Part shown: piece by piece, positions 32,881 through 43,594 of the stretch
Numbering within the stretch: the first letter of the stretch is position 1
How the letters are laid out: each line of letters opens with the position of its first letter
Position numbers and translations under genes: made by a program
Assembly: GCF_000485595.1 (NCBI RefSeq)
Contig: NW_014578494.1
Location: 1 to 64,000, forward strand
Direction: 5' to 3'
Length of the DNA stretch: 64,000 nucleotides
DNA from: Priapulus caudatus
Lineage: Eukaryota; Priapulida; Priapulimorpha; Priapulimorphida; Priapulidae
Notes under the pieces: generated by a model
Database searches by the model: none
What the model was told of the DNA's origin: nothing
What the model saw: the letters and a program-made list of their open reading frames with translations, nothing else

Positions 32881-33462
32881 CCACTTTCATACATAATTTT
32901 ATTTTCTACTGATCCGTGAACTATAACTAGAACAATCTCACACATCGTCCTCAGATGAGGTGTTTTACACACATCGTGATGATTATGCAAAGTTATTAAC
33001 ACCAGGGGACCTTTGTTAGAAACTAAATTGTTCTTAACATTGACCTTTTTCATTTAGAGAAACATCGTAAAGTTTCGAGAATGATAAATCCTACCAAATT
33101 TCCTTATAACTTTACGAAACTAAATTCCGTCAACGGTCTACGAAAAATGGTGAAAGGTTAAGACTAAAGTTAAGACCATTTTTTGTTTCTGACAATGGGC
33201 CTCGGTGCTTTGCTATCACTTACTACTTACAAGATGACTATATAGTCTTGCCATAAGGTGGGTAATACAATGGACAGTTCCGTTCTTTTTTACATTACCC
33301 TCGTAACGTTTCTGGATTGCGTTTCATGAATGCATGTGTGTGAGTTCAGGTTTGTATCGTAAAAGTTGCTGTACAAATAATTACCAGTAATTATAACCAC
33401 TTCTGAACGTCATATCTATAACTTCCTTGGATCGCTGTTTTTATTTAGAGTGATACTTATAC
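32881..33462. other. No recognisable feature
   Basis: AT-rich non-coding DNA between the CA repeat and the Penelope element. Confidence 0.4.
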
Positions 33463-33599
33463 AATTTATATTATAAATAACAAAGTTAATTTTTACTCAA
33501 CAGTGCAAGTTTGAAACGTACCGCTGACGTTTCGCCTCCTGTCAAGAAGCTTTCTCAAAGCAAACTGATGTTAATCAGTTTTGACCACCAGATGGTGTG

Positions 33600-34040
33600 G
33601 TGGTCAATAGCGTATACACGTGACTAAGCCTGTACCCCCCCCCCTCGTCCCGGTTAATGTTTGGGGTCTTGCGGATCCAGATGGCCTCCTTAATCCAGCG
33701 CCTGATTTTGTTAGGCTCGATCGATGATCTTCGAATTCTCCCAATCGATGGTGTGGTTGTCCTTCGCTACATGATCAGTGATCGCGGATTTGGTGATTTC
33801 GGTAGCCGACTGTTTTCGTTGGGTCCTTGTGAACGATTTGGGTGCTACGGTGTCTACGTCCTTTTTGTGTTCTTTTAGGCGGGTTTTAAATTTTCGGCCG
33901 GTTTCTCCGATGTAACTTCTTTCACACATAGCACACGGTATCTTATAGACGCAGTCCGTAATGTTTTGCATGTCTGTTCTGTACTTAGGATGTACCAAAA
34001 GCCGTTTTAGAGTCTCAAACGGTCTCACTGTTGACGCCAC
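33600..34040 (-). pseudogene. Penelope GIY-YIG endonuclease
   Basis: The frame shows DCVYKIPCAMCERSYIGETG then RKFKTRLKEHKKD: the CVY...YIGETGR signature of GIY-YIG nucleases with a CX2C knuckle between, and the downstream HTIDWENSKIID block. A frameshift at about 33711 separates the last conserved piece (RRWIKEAIWIRKTPNINRDE), so the protein is broken near its end. The enzyme would nick the target DNA to prime reverse transcription. Confidence 0.8.
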
Positions 34041-34102
34041 ACCTGCATTTTTTAGGTGACGCTAAACTACGTCCGTGACCCCTCTGACGTAGGGTAGGAC
34101 GA

Positions 34103-34306
34103 TCATCGTCTTCGGTTTCTCCGTGGAGGTTTTCTTTTGGGATGATGTTTTTCCCGTGATGTGTGCATCTCCTTGGACACTTTATCGAGTGTCCAATTGG
34201 GATAGCCGCATTTTCCTAGCGCATTCCTGAGGTGGCGCGCTTCAACTTCCCGGTCCTCACTCTCCGTTATAATTTTGTCCCTACGATCTAGTAGCGTCCG
34301 TACCAC
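34103..34306 (-). pseudogene. Penelope linker region
   Basis: Continues the protein after a frameshift near 34295: VVRTLLDRRDKIITESEDRE and LRNALGKCGYPNW, the conserved linker between reverse transcriptase and endonuclease in Penelope-like elements. It ends in a Lys/Arg-rich stretch. Confidence 0.75.
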
Positions 34307-35531
34307 TGACAGTTTTTGGGTTGACTGTGTGGTGTGAGTTAAAGTTTAAGTACTGGTCCGTGTGGGACTTTTTTCTATACACCGTCAGTTTTAATGAGCC
34401 ATCTTCTCGTTTATGGATGAGTGTGTCGAGGAAAGGAATTTTTTGATCGAGTTCTTCCTCGTACGTAAATTTTATGTTGTTGGTACTGTCGATGCTGTTG
34501 AGGTGTTCTGTCCATTGTTGGACTGTACCAGACTTGATGATTTCCAAAGTGTCATCTACATAGCGTAGCCACAATTTTGGTTTGAGATCAGCCGGTGCTG
34601 TCGCAATGGCTTCCGTTTCAAGCCATTCCATGTAAAGATTGGCAACGATAGGTGAGACCGGGCTACCCATGGCTGCTCCAAACTTCTGGTTGTAAATTTG
34701 GTCTCTGAATTTGAAATATGTGGTCATAAGGACAAACGTGAGTAATTCGATGATATCGTCTGTGGTGAGGTTGGTTCGCTTCTTCAACGTTTTGTCTGCC
34801 TCCAGTCTCGACTTGATTATGTTAATCGATTCTGGGATCGGAGTGTTGGTAAAGAGTGAGACAACGTCATGGGAAAATGATATCTCGTCTGGTTTCATAC
34901 GTATAGTTTTTAGTTCCTCTGCTAACTCTGTTGAGTTCTTGATGTGATGTTCGGTGGTGCCTACCAAAGGGGCCAGTAGATCGGCTAAGCTTTTGGACAA
35001 ATTGTATGCTATGGATCCTGTGTAATCGACTATAGGTCTATACGGATTGCCTTCTTTATGTATTTTTGGTGTACAGTAGATTCTTGGCACATTTTCAGCC
35101 GTGGGATATAAGAACTTGTACTGAGCTTCAGTAATTTTGTCTTCTCTTTTCAGACGTTGGAGAATCGCCACTAGTTTGCTTTTATATTTCGTTGTAGGGT
35201 CTTTCTTTAATTTTCCATAGGTCTTTACATCACTCAACATAGTATTGACTTGTTTTTCGTAGTCGTCCTTGTCCACCACAACTGTAGCCTTTCCCTTGTC
35301 TGCTGGTAGGATCATGATACTGGGTTCCCTTTTCAGCTTAAATATGGCCGATTTCTCTTCTTTGGTGATATTTGGTTTTGGGGGTTTAGCCATGCTCATG
35401 GTGTATGCTATTTTCATACGTAAATCGTCTGCTTCTGCTGTCGGCATCGAGTGACAAGCTTTTTCTGTGGCTACTATGAATTCCTCCGTGGGGATTTTAT
35501 TCGGGGTGATGGCGTAATTTAAACGCCCCAA
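34281..35531 (-). pseudogene. Penelope-like reverse transcriptase
   Basis: A 416-codon frame, the longest near-intact enzyme in the window. Blocks in order: IMILPADKGKATVVVDKDDY, PRIYCTPKIHKEGNPYRPIV, SFSHDVVSLFTNTP (first Asp), KFGAAMGSPVSPIVANLYME, LWLRYVDDTL (catalytic YVDD intact) and IPFLDTLI. These are diagnostic of Penelope-like reverse transcriptases, which are related to telomerase. The N-terminus is missing because the frame meets the inverted arm at 35527, and after NFNSHHTVNPK a frameshift leads to the linker at 34103-34306. Confidence 0.85.
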
Positions 35532-35735
35532 ACATCAACCGGGAGGAGGGGCGGTACAGGCTTAGTCACGTGTGGACTAAGCTATTGACCACCACACCAT
35601 CTGGTGGTCAAAACTGATTAACATCAGTTTGCTTTGAGAAAGCTTCCTGACAGGAGGCGAAACGTCAGCGGTACGTTTCAAACTTGCACGGTTGAGTAAA
35701 AATTTACTTTGTTATTTATATTATTCTACCAACCG

Positions 35736-36480
35736 AATGAACTTATTTAATGAGTTACAATTTATATTGTTTTGGCGCACGATATTAATGCATCTTTCAT
35801 ATTCCATTATAACGTGAAACCATTCAAAATTATGTAAACGCGTATTAGACTCTTGCAATTATACATTCGTCATATTAAAACTAACTATTCGCTAACTTAC
35901 ATATATCTTATTTGGTTAGTTGATTGTGAAATTTGGGGTATCGCCCAACAGTAATATATAGTCAAGATTTTACTGTAACGCTGTTTATGGTTCTGCATCT
36001 CACTGTGTGTATCTGCACCACCCATACAGGCACCCGTGAGCAGAGATAGGTATCATTGACCGGTTGTCAGAAACATCTTAAATAAACCATCGTGAGTCTG
36101 AAATGTCATATCTCTTGTGCGCCGCCTCACTTCAAATGTTACGTCATCTTTAGAGTTATGGCGCCGTAGGTAACGGTGTTTCAGTTAACAAGACCCCCAG
36201 ATGAATGCAGTGAAATATGAATGCATGTTCGTAAAACGCATCATGTCCTCACCAGTTCTATTTTTAGACCTGTATTCCAATAAACCATTGCAAAAGTGCA
36301 TAGGTCTTGGCACTCCTCCAACACTCATAACGTAGCATTTATGCAATGTAACATCCAACGCTATATAAATACAATATGCCATGCCTTGCAGCCTTGTGCG
36401 TGCTGGTAATATCGATGAATGGGTGACAATTTCAAACAGACACTTGCTGTATGATTTCAAACAATATGCACAATTTCAGA
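35736..36480. other. No confident gene
   Basis: A minus-strand frame at 36185-36460 (with VPRPMHFCNGLLEY) faintly resembles the FP.V..CN segment after TM1 in DEG/ENaC channels, but splice borders are poor. Confidence 0.25.
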
Positions 36481-36546
36481 ATAATTGCAGCTAAGTTATT
36501 ATAGTGAACCCTCTATATAATGAAAGTTGTAAATATCCATAAGTTG
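36481..36546 (+). repeat. Dispersed repeat, second copy
   Basis: Direct copy of 32515-32580. Confidence 0.8.
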
Positions 36547-36844
36547 AAGATGTAAATCGTGTTAATCGTAATGTCTGCTTTCTAACACTAGGCATATTAC
36601 TTCATAATCTAGCATAGCACTGATTAATGATAAAACCTAGGCGGTAGAATAGTATTAGAAATCTAGCAGGAAAACAGGGGTAGGGTTAGAAAACTGAGAC
36701 ACACTACGCATCTAGGTTCTTTTAGATGCGTAGACATTAACGTATGCATTTAAAACATATTTCGTGATGATATACACATTTGCATATTATAGTATTTTAT
36801 ATATGTAGTATAGTATTTGTACAGTTGTCGTTGGTGCTGGCCAT

Positions 36845-36884
36845 GTATACGCGCGCGCGCGCGCGCGTGTGTGTGTGTCAGTGT

Positions 36885-36917
<33 letters not shown>

Positions 36918-37385
36918 CAGCTGTAGTGTGTGTCCCGTTGATGATGTGTTATGCTGTGTGGTGATGTGTGTTTGTGTGCTGATGGTTCGTGTGTGCCTGT
37001 GGTGTGTACGTGCCTGTGTGTGTGTGTGTGTGATGGGTGTGGGTGTATGTTTGTGTGTGTGTTGTGTGTGTGTGTGTGTGTGTGCCGTTGTGTCGTTGTT
37101 TCTGGCTGTGTGTCGTTGGTGAGCTGTGTGTGTGCGTGTGTGTGTGTGGTGTGTGTGCGTGGTTGTGTGTTTTTGTGTGTGTGGTGTGTGTGTGTTGTGA
37201 TGTAGTGTGTATGTTGGTGTGGTGTAGTTGTGTTCGTGTCGTTTGTTGCGTGTGTGTGTGTGTGTCCCGTGTGTGTGTAGTGTTCCTGTCTGTCCGCGTG
37301 ATGTGTGTGATGTCGTGTGTGCATTGTGTTTGTGTGTGTGTTGTGCGTGGTTGTGTGTGTGATATGACTGCTGTGTGTGTGCTGT
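36845..37385. repeat. (CG)n then GT-rich minisatellite
   Basis: CGCGCGCGCG at 36850-36867 followed by about 500 bases of GTGTGTGC, TGTGGTGTG and CGTTGTG variants. Long frames here are low-complexity. Confidence 0.9.
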
Positions 37386-37524
37386 CTGACGCGATCGAAG
37401 CGAGCAGAGCATGTAGATGTTATATAAAATTCACTTGAAGCCACGCCCTGTCCCCAACACCCTCGCGCAGCACCCAATATTGACACGATGGGAAGGCATT
37501 TCAGTGAGGGCTCCACGAAGATCA

Positions 37525-37682
37525 CTAACTCGACTTCCTATGATTATCCTTCTTGATCTTCCTCATGGTTAATAGAACGAGGCCAAAACATTCAAAAATT
37601 TCGTAAATCACTGAGAACGCTTGCTCCAGCAAGTTAAGCCCATCGCTCCAACCCAGGTCACCATGCAATGATACACGATTAC
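37525..37682 (-). CDS. DEG/ENaC channel, last exon with TM2 and stop
   Basis: After a minus-strand acceptor (TTTACTGTCAG) the frame reads NRVSLHGDLGWSDGLNLLEQ, then AFSVIYEIFECFGLVLLTM, a basic tail RKIKKDNHRKSS and a stop. It resembles the GD.GG..GL..G.S.l...E segment and TM2 of acid-sensing/degenerin channels in position and hydrophobicity, and a basic cytoplasmic end fits. The usual Gly-X-Ser selectivity filter is not recognisable, which suggests either divergence or error. Phase with the preceding candidate exon does not match cleanly. This is the 3' end of the gene whose other exons lie at 42-47.5 kb. Confidence 0.45.
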
Positions 37683-37887
37683 CTGACAGTAAACATGTAC
37701 TAAGAACGCAGGCGCACACGTAGCAGAGATCAGGTAAGCGTAGATAAGATGGTTCTCTATAGTAATAAATGCTATAAGTAGCAGTAAGACAATTATTGAG
37801 CAGATTTCTTTCATTGATTATATATTATATAATGATATATGCATTATATTTGATTTCTCACATTTGATATTGCTCTTCAATGCTCAC

Positions 37888-38018
37888 GTCATTTTTATGA
37901 GCGTAGGCCAACGATTTTGTCTGGAATGCAATCATTGCTTTTCGATGTAAGATTTTACTACCAGCTAGTCGCAACACTTGTAGGACGATGTTGTAGGAGA
38001 TTGAGATCAGGTCACTTA
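37888..38018 (-). CDS. Candidate DEG/ENaC exon before TM2
   Basis: A minus-strand acceptor (GAATTTTTCAG) and a GTGAGC donor enclose an open 131-base exon reading SDLISISYNIVLQVLRLAGS and KILHRKAMIAFQTKSLAYAH. The position fits the last palm strand before TM2 (iYf..l.y pattern in the family), but similarity is weak and phases to both neighbours are off by one. It could belong to another gene. Confidence 0.35.
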
Positions 38019-38154
38019 CTGAAAAATTCTTTATAACTGCTACGCGAAGTTGAGGTTGGCAAACATTGATGAACATTGTTTTCGTAGAAGAATCTTTATC
38101 CCAAGGTCATTTTTCCTGAGGCGAGAGAAATTTATAAGTTGATTCTGTGGCCAA

Positions 38155-38325
38155 TACACGCGCACGCACGCATGCACCCACACACGAACACATATGCACG
38201 CACACGCGCACGCACACACACACACATACCGCCACACCTCCCATCACACACGTGCCACGTGCGGCGACCCATACATACATACATACCCGCACGCACGCCC
38301 ACACACGCGCACGCACGTGCACAAG
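38155..38325. repeat. CA/CG-rich minisatellite
   Basis: ACGCACGCATGCACCCACAC variants with ATACATACATAC at 38272-38285. Confidence 0.85.
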
Positions 38326-38437
38326 CGGAGTAACAATATTATTTTATTCGGTCATATATTTAGAAGCGGAATCTTATAATTCATCCATCACTGTGTTCTT
38401 CGTATATCTCAACGCCCGTTAACGCTACTGAGCAACT

Positions 38438-38463
38438 AATGTTCATTATTATTATTATTAATT

Positions 38464-38495
<32 letters not shown>
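38438..38495. repeat. (ATT)n at the 3' end of the R4/Dong-like LINE
   Basis: Plus strand ATTATTATTATT (minus (TAA)n). The LINE sequence begins directly after it. Confidence 0.9.
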
Positions 38496-38506
38496 TCCAA
38501 AGTGAA

Positions 38507-39404
38507 TCAAGGCATTAGCCGTGCTTCTGGGTTGACCGTCGTTCCAACCTGGGACATAGGATTCAATCCAGAATTTTCGCGAGGATGTTTGCTGTTCCCA
38601 GTAGTGCGATTTTCTGGCACTTCTTGGGCAGTGTGGTGGCCAGAGAGTTCCTTAAGGTTCTTCTCAAAACCATTCTTTATAGAGCCAAGGGCTCCAACCA
38701 CAACTGGTACAATTCTCGTCTTAGTATTCCACATCTTCCTAATTTCGATCTCCAGATCTTTGTACTTGGTGAGATTGTCTCTTTCCTTCACCATGATGTT
38801 AAAGTCATCTGGTACGGCTACGTCAATCAACTGGCATCGTTTTTCTTTCCTGTTGTGTAGCAGTATATCAGGGCGGTTTGCAGGTATCGTGCGATCTGTC
38901 TGCACTGCCATATCCCACATTATGGTAGTATCTCCGATGTTGGTAACTGGTCTCGGAGTATGTTCATACCACTTGTCCAGGTACTTGCTCACCAAATTCA
39001 CTGCAGATGAACCAGTGCAGATAGCTGGCTACCTTGTTATGGCGATTTATGTACTCAGTTGGGGCCAGTACTGTGCATCCGGAGATGATGTGGCTGATAG
39101 TCTCCTCTGCTTTGCTGCACATTCTGCACTTGCTGTTGACCTGTTGCTTGAGGATGTTGCGTTGATGGTATCTGGTGTTGAGTGCTTGGTCTTGGGCTGC
39201 AATGATCAGGCTTTCTGTCTCCCCCTTGAGCCCGGAACTACTGAGCCAGGCAACGCTTGCAGTCTTGTCGACAAATGGCCTGTCGAGATTCTTGTAGAAT
39301 CTTCCATGCAAAGGCTTGTTCTTCAATACCTCGATCTTCTCTGCTTCTATATTGGTCTTCAGTCTCTGCTTTGTTGAGTATTGGCTGGTGGGCTGAGGAG
39401 ACAA
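38507..39404 (-). pseudogene. R4/Dong-like LINE, zinc finger and restriction-like endonuclease
   Basis: Two overlapping frames. The first ends with CRMCSKAEETISHIISGC, the CCHC finger before the nuclease, and YINRHNKVASYLHWFIC. The second holds RPDILLHNRKEKRCQLIDVA and VPDDFNI: the PD...D...K-type catalytic core of the restriction-like endonuclease of R2/R4 elements. A frameshift lies near 38990. It would cut the target site for insertion. Confidence 0.8.
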
Positions 39405-40225
39405 GTATTTGGCTTTGATTTCTTTAGCCTCGCGATATCTGATCGCAACCAGTTGATCACCCCGAAGCTGTACACGGGGACTGGGAGTGCCAGGCTATTG
39501 ATCGCTGTTATCTTGTTTTTGGAGCAGAGCTCAGACTTGAGAACTAGGCGAACTCGGCGATAGTACTCCTTAGCAATGTTCTCCTTCATCTTTGCATGCT
39601 GAATACCATCACTTTCGTCTACACCAAGATATTTGTAGGTGTCCTCGTGGTTTATACTTTGTAGGGCTGTCTTGTCATCAAGCTCGATATTTCGACTTTT
39701 TACTAGCTTACCACCTTTTAAGATTGCGGTTGCACACTTTTCCAAGCCGAACTCCATTTTGATGTCATCACTGAATGCTTTGACTGTTACCAAGGCCTGC
39801 TCCAACTCATATTCGTTCTTGGTGAACAGTTTAAGGTCATCCATGTAGAGCAGGTGGCTGATGGTATTGTGTTTATCGACTGTAAATCCTAGACCCTGTC
39901 CATTCAACATGTTGGTAAGCGGTATTAGTGCTAAGCAAAATAGGAGGGGAGAGAGCGAGTCACCCTGGAAGATTCCTCTCTTGATTGAGATATCTTCTGT
40001 CCTGAGGCAGCTTTCTTGAGTGAAGAGGAACATTTAAGTCTTCCATTTCTTCATTGTAGCTTCCATGAACTGAATGATGGTTGGTGACAGACGGTAGATT
40101 CTCATGGCTGCGAGAATCCAGAAATGTGGGGCACCGTCGAAGGCTTTCTTATAATCAATCCACGCCATTCCTAGGTTCCTCTTGAGCTTTTTTGCTAAGC
40201 TCACAATCATGTTACTAATGAGAAG
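39359..40225 (-). pseudogene. R4/Dong-like LINE, reverse transcriptase palm and thumb
   Basis: MAWIDYKKAFDGAPHFWI (first catalytic Asp), a stop at about 40035, then IKRGIFQGDSLSPLLFCLAL and SHLLYMDDLKLFTK (catalytic YMDD intact), MEFGLEKC, YKYLGVDESDGIQHAKMKE and AINSLALPVPVYSFGVINWL. The order matches R2/R4-group reverse transcriptases that copy element RNA onto nicked chromosomal DNA. A frameshift near 39380 leads to the endonuclease frames. Confidence 0.85.
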
Positions 40226-41139
40226 TTAGTCTTTGCATCCTCTAGACGCTCTTCTACAGCCTTTCTGCTCATCTGTGAGGATGTCGCTCTTCTGTAAATG
40301 ATTGTAGAGGCGGTTGCTGATTGCAGCAGTGAGAATCCTGTAGGTGGTAGGCAGGCAAATGATTGGTCGATAGTTCTTAGATTCTTTTGTATCCTTGCCT
40401 TTTGAAAGAAGGAAAGTGATTCCTGATGTCAACCACTTAGGGCTATTGCTTGGATCCTTGCTGGTGTCATTCAAGGCCCTAGTTAGTTGTTTATGAAGAA
40501 CACTTAAATGATTAATCCAGACGTTGTGCAGCTTGTCTGGGCCAGGAGACTTCCAGTTGGGTGTCCGATTGATGGCCTGCTGTACTTCACACATTGTAAT
40601 GTCAGTCCATCCATCCATTGCTACATTCTGGAATGCTTCCTCCTCTTGTTTGATCCAAGTGGCTTTGGTATTGTGGTCTGTGCCAACCTCCAGTATTCCA
40701 CGCCAGAATTGATCGAGTCGCTCTTTAGAGGGAGGCTCCTTGCTAGTGCTTTGCTGCTCGTTGAAATGCCGGTAGAATTTTTTGGCATCTTTATGGAAGA
40801 GCTTATTCTGATAGTAGTGCTCACTCTGCTTAGTAAACCTTCTCAACCTCTGAGCTTTGGCCTGTAGCTTCATCTTTATTTCTTGTTCAAACTCGCATAT
40901 GGTCTTATTCTCCTTTCGGCTCTTGCATAAGATGCTCCTGGTCTTGGCATGTACTTGCTTTGTTGTGACACTTTTTTATATTTCGCTAAGGATGGAGAGG
41001 TCCTTGCGATGGTTTTCAATTTTTGTTCTAATTCTCTTATTCCATGTTGGTTTTTCTGTGGGCTTCGTGACTCTCTCTTTTGTCTCTCCAGCAATAACAG
41101 CAGCAGTCGCGTACATTAATTCATTGATTTCTGATAAGT
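40226..41139 (-). pseudogene. R4/Dong-like LINE, reverse transcriptase N-terminal part
   Basis: Begins PTWNKRIRTKIENHRKDLSI, a conserved pre-reverse-transcriptase block, with an in-frame stop near 40978. It continues AQRLRRFTKQSEHYYQNKLF, NWKSPGPDKLHNVWINHL, then KESKNYRPIICLPTTYRI and SDILTDEQKGCRRASRGCKD, the fingers region of R2/R4-type enzymes. Confidence 0.8.
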
Positions 41140-41812
41140 TTAGATGGTTATCTTTGATGATATTGGTGAGGGCCTGATTGCAGCTTGAATATCGTGCCCT
41201 ATTGCCTTGTTGAGATGAATCTTTTTCAGGCTTCTGCGTTGATCCAGGGGGATTGCCTGAGTTTCAAGCAGCTTAGTAGAGATTCGATCCTCCATATCCA
41301 CTACTGATTCAGCTTTATTGGTACCCGTATGCTGCGGTGTTTGTTTAGCCTCGGGCTCTGGGGTTTGTAGGTCTTTAGGTTGTTCAATGGGGATAAGTGT
41401 TGGTTGCGATGCATTATTTTGCTTTCGCACAGCTGCCACTATCTGCTCAAGTTCAGTGTCGGTGAGCTTCTTGTTCTTAATAATCCACCTCCTGGTATTA
41501 GCAAGAGCATTTGAATTGGTGGCTGGAAAGATGTTTGGATTCCTGCCTCGCCAGATCGTGTATGTACCTTTTACTACCCTGCCATCAGTGTTGTTCTCTT
41601 GAGCTAAATAATAGGACCACATCACATCCTTGTATTGATCCTTTGTCCACTGGTTTCTTGTTTTTCTGTTGGTTATTTCTGCGTTGGTGGACTGTGCCTG
41701 CGGTGTTGGTGCTGCTTCAGTTAGGCCAATTTGAGATTGGATCTCGGTCTGGTTGCTATCTGAAACTTGGCTGTTAAGGTTTGCCGACTCAATAACCGAT
41801 TTTTCGACCTCA
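41140..41812 (-). pseudogene. R4/Dong-like LINE, N-terminal region with Myb-like domain
   Basis: Open from the TAA run: ESANLNSQVSDSNQTEIQSQ, then RNQWTKDQYKDVMWSYYLAQ (Myb/SANT-like first helix with Trp) and NSNALANTRRWIIKNKKLTD, the pattern used by RLE-type LINEs for target-site recognition. No Met start is seen near the junction, so the element is probably truncated or its start lies in lost sequence. A frameshift near 41150 leads to the next segment. Confidence 0.65.
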
Positions 41813-41813
41813 G

Positions 41814-41880
41814 ATTATTATTATTATTATTATTATTATCATCATCATGATTATTATTGTTGTTGTTATTATTATTATTT
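41814..41880. repeat. (ATT)n/(CAT)n at the 5' end of the LINE
   Basis: ATTATTATTATTATC, then CATCATCATGATTATT and TTGTTGTTATTATT. It is the counterpart of 38438-38495. Confidence 0.9.
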
Positions 41881-42065
41881 ATTATCTATTACTTGCACAT
41901 TGCTTTGTACTCTTAGCGACTTGCCAACAGAATTACAGAAACGCCTATAAGTGCTTCTCATCTCTTCTTTCTACGCCAGAATTAATAATTTTACGCCCGT
42001 AAATACCTGAAATCCAAACGAAACAAACAAACAAACCAGGACGTCATCGAAATGACCTGACGTAC

Positions 42066-42249
42066 CGGAAGGCAGTCGTGACTTCTTCCTGTAGGAAGCG
42101 CGAATCGTTGAAGTATTCCGCTGCAAATTCGACCAGATGTGGTGCCGGGTAGTACGCATGCGATATACTCTCTATAAAGTCGGTCTCGTTACAACCGGCA
42201 ACGCATCTAGGGCTGCAATCCGAGTAGAGGTTGATATTCCAAAATTGAG
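42066..42249 (-). CDS. DEG/ENaC channel exon (Cys-rich knuckle)
   Basis: A minus-strand acceptor (TTTTCTGCCAG) and a GTACGT donor. The frame reads QFWNINLYSDCSPRCVAGCN, ETDFIESISHAYYPAPHLVE, then FAAEYFNDSRFLQEEV. The C..PC-like CVAGCNETDF...IS.A.YP run is the signature of degenerin/ENaC/ASIC channels (C.C...CN.T.Y...S...P), located after the second Cys-rich domain. It ends in phase 2. With 47320-47482 upstream this is the best support for a channel gene on this strand. The intron to 37888-38018 is filled by the R4/Dong-like LINE. Confidence 0.75.
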
Positions 42250-42929
42250 CTGGCAGAAAACGTACGAATAATATAAGAACATGGTATATACGAGAATACA
42301 ATGGTACCCGCTTTATCAGACCTCGGATAAACGGACACCTCACTTAATGATACCTCACTAATTCATGTACATGTAAGGAAATTGACGTCTGCCGGGCACC
42401 CGGTGGTGGGTGTGGTCAGTGGGGTCATTTGAAAAGCACCCCCAAAATTGAGCTAGATTAGCTGGAACTATTTGGAAAATGTTTGCCATGGTCCCAGGTA
42501 TCATGAATGGACACTGAGATAATTTTTCAGAGGTGGGGTGTATCCGCCAGACTTACAAAACCGGTACCTCGGTACAAAATTGAGCTAGATTAGCTGGAAA
42601 GGAAATCTTCTGGGACCTATTGAAAAATGTTCGGTATGTATCGTGAATGGCCGCTGCCAGAATTTTTTACTGGTGGGGTGTGTCCACCAGACGCCCCCAA
42701 ATTTACCACCCCTAAAATTGAGCTAGATTAGTTGGAAAGGAAACCTTTTGGAACCCATTGGACCATATTCGGCATAGTCCCAGGTATCATGAATGGCCGC
42801 TGCCATAATTTTTCACTGGTGAGGTGTGCCCACCAGACGCCCCTAAATATTTCCAGACCCGGGCCCCCATTATTTAGCTAGATTAGCTGGAGAGGAAACC
42901 ACTGATCCCTCGGCCAGCTTTGCTTGTCT

Positions 42930-43220
42930 ACTTTTTCTTACCGATTTTATCAAACACACGTGCTGTCAGCCTGCCCGGCTCCAGTTTGAACGTATAAGAA
43001 CGGCCGAAGAATATTATCTTGGCAGTCAACGGCGACCGACGCCGGAGCGCCATTTCCTTGTACATTAGCATAGCTGCGAACCATGGCGCGATGCTTCGAG
43101 CAAAGTGAAGTATATGTAGATCCGATTTTACTATGCACACGTGCCGTCGGCCCGCCCGCGAGTAGTTTAAACCCATGAGAACACCCGGAGACAATTTTCT
43201 TGGCCGACGACTGGCGCGCA
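42930..43220. repeat. Two diverged 100-base units
   Basis: CGATTTTATCAAACACACGT at 42945 and CGATTTTACTATGCACACGT at 43119 start units that share GCCGTCGGCC-like, GTTT.AAC and ATTTTCTTGGC.G phrases, about 175 bases apart. Confidence 0.55.
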
Positions 43221-43350
43221 CGAGAGAGATAGAGAAAAAGGAAGAGACCAGCGTGCGCGCGTGAGAGAAAGGGAGAGAGTGGGGGAGAGATATTCAGAAA
43301 GAGAAAGAGAGAGAGGGGGAGGGAGAGAAAGGCGGTAGAGAGAGCAAGCG
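43220..43350. repeat. (GA)n-rich stretch
   Basis: GAGAGAGATAGAG, GGGAGAGAGT and AGAGAGAGAG variants. Confidence 0.85.
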
Positions 43351-43555
43351 GGATAAATGCTCAACTGGCACTACAATATATATATATATATATATATAAA
43401 TTGTAGTCTGTATGTAAATTAAAGACAATACATCACTTTTAGCTGCTACTCCGAGTTTCACGCTTACGCGATCATCAGACAGACTTTAATAAAGAATCTG
43501 AAACTTAATGTCAATCGAGCAGGCTGCTACGACAGTATATGACTAAGCATCCAGA

Positions 43556-43594
<39 letters not shown>

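Larger units (their letters stand above)
33463..35735 (-). mobile_element. Penelope-like element with inverted terminal copies
   Basis: A minus-strand reverse transcriptase plus GIY-YIG element whose 3' end region (33463-33670) is repeated inverted at 35520-35735. At the junction near 35527 the plus strand reads the conserved C-terminal PNINREEGRYRL segment, so the right arm is the 3' end of a second copy in opposite orientation and the main copy is 5' truncated. Penelope elements often carry terminal repeats in direct or inverted order. Confidence 0.85.
38496..41813 (-). mobile_element. R4/Dong-like LINE in a TAA microsatellite
   Basis: A minus-strand non-LTR element with a Myb-like N-terminal region, a reverse transcriptase (YMDD) and a restriction-like endonuclease at the C-terminus. 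Both ends abut TAA/ATT runs (38438-38495 and 41814-41880). R4-clade Dong elements are known for a TAA target. The 5' end lacks a start codon because the frame opens directly from the microsatellite. Several stops and frameshifts show an old copy. Confidence 0.75.

Noticed and set aside
33463-35735. DNA transposon with terminal inverted repeats
   Set aside because: The enzyme is a Penelope reverse transcriptase with GIY-YIG, and the inverted arm encodes the C-terminus of a second copy.
40876-41094. Basic minus-strand frame inside the R4/Dong-like LINE
   Set aside because: The conserved protein runs in another frame at this position (with one stop), so this frame is a shadow.
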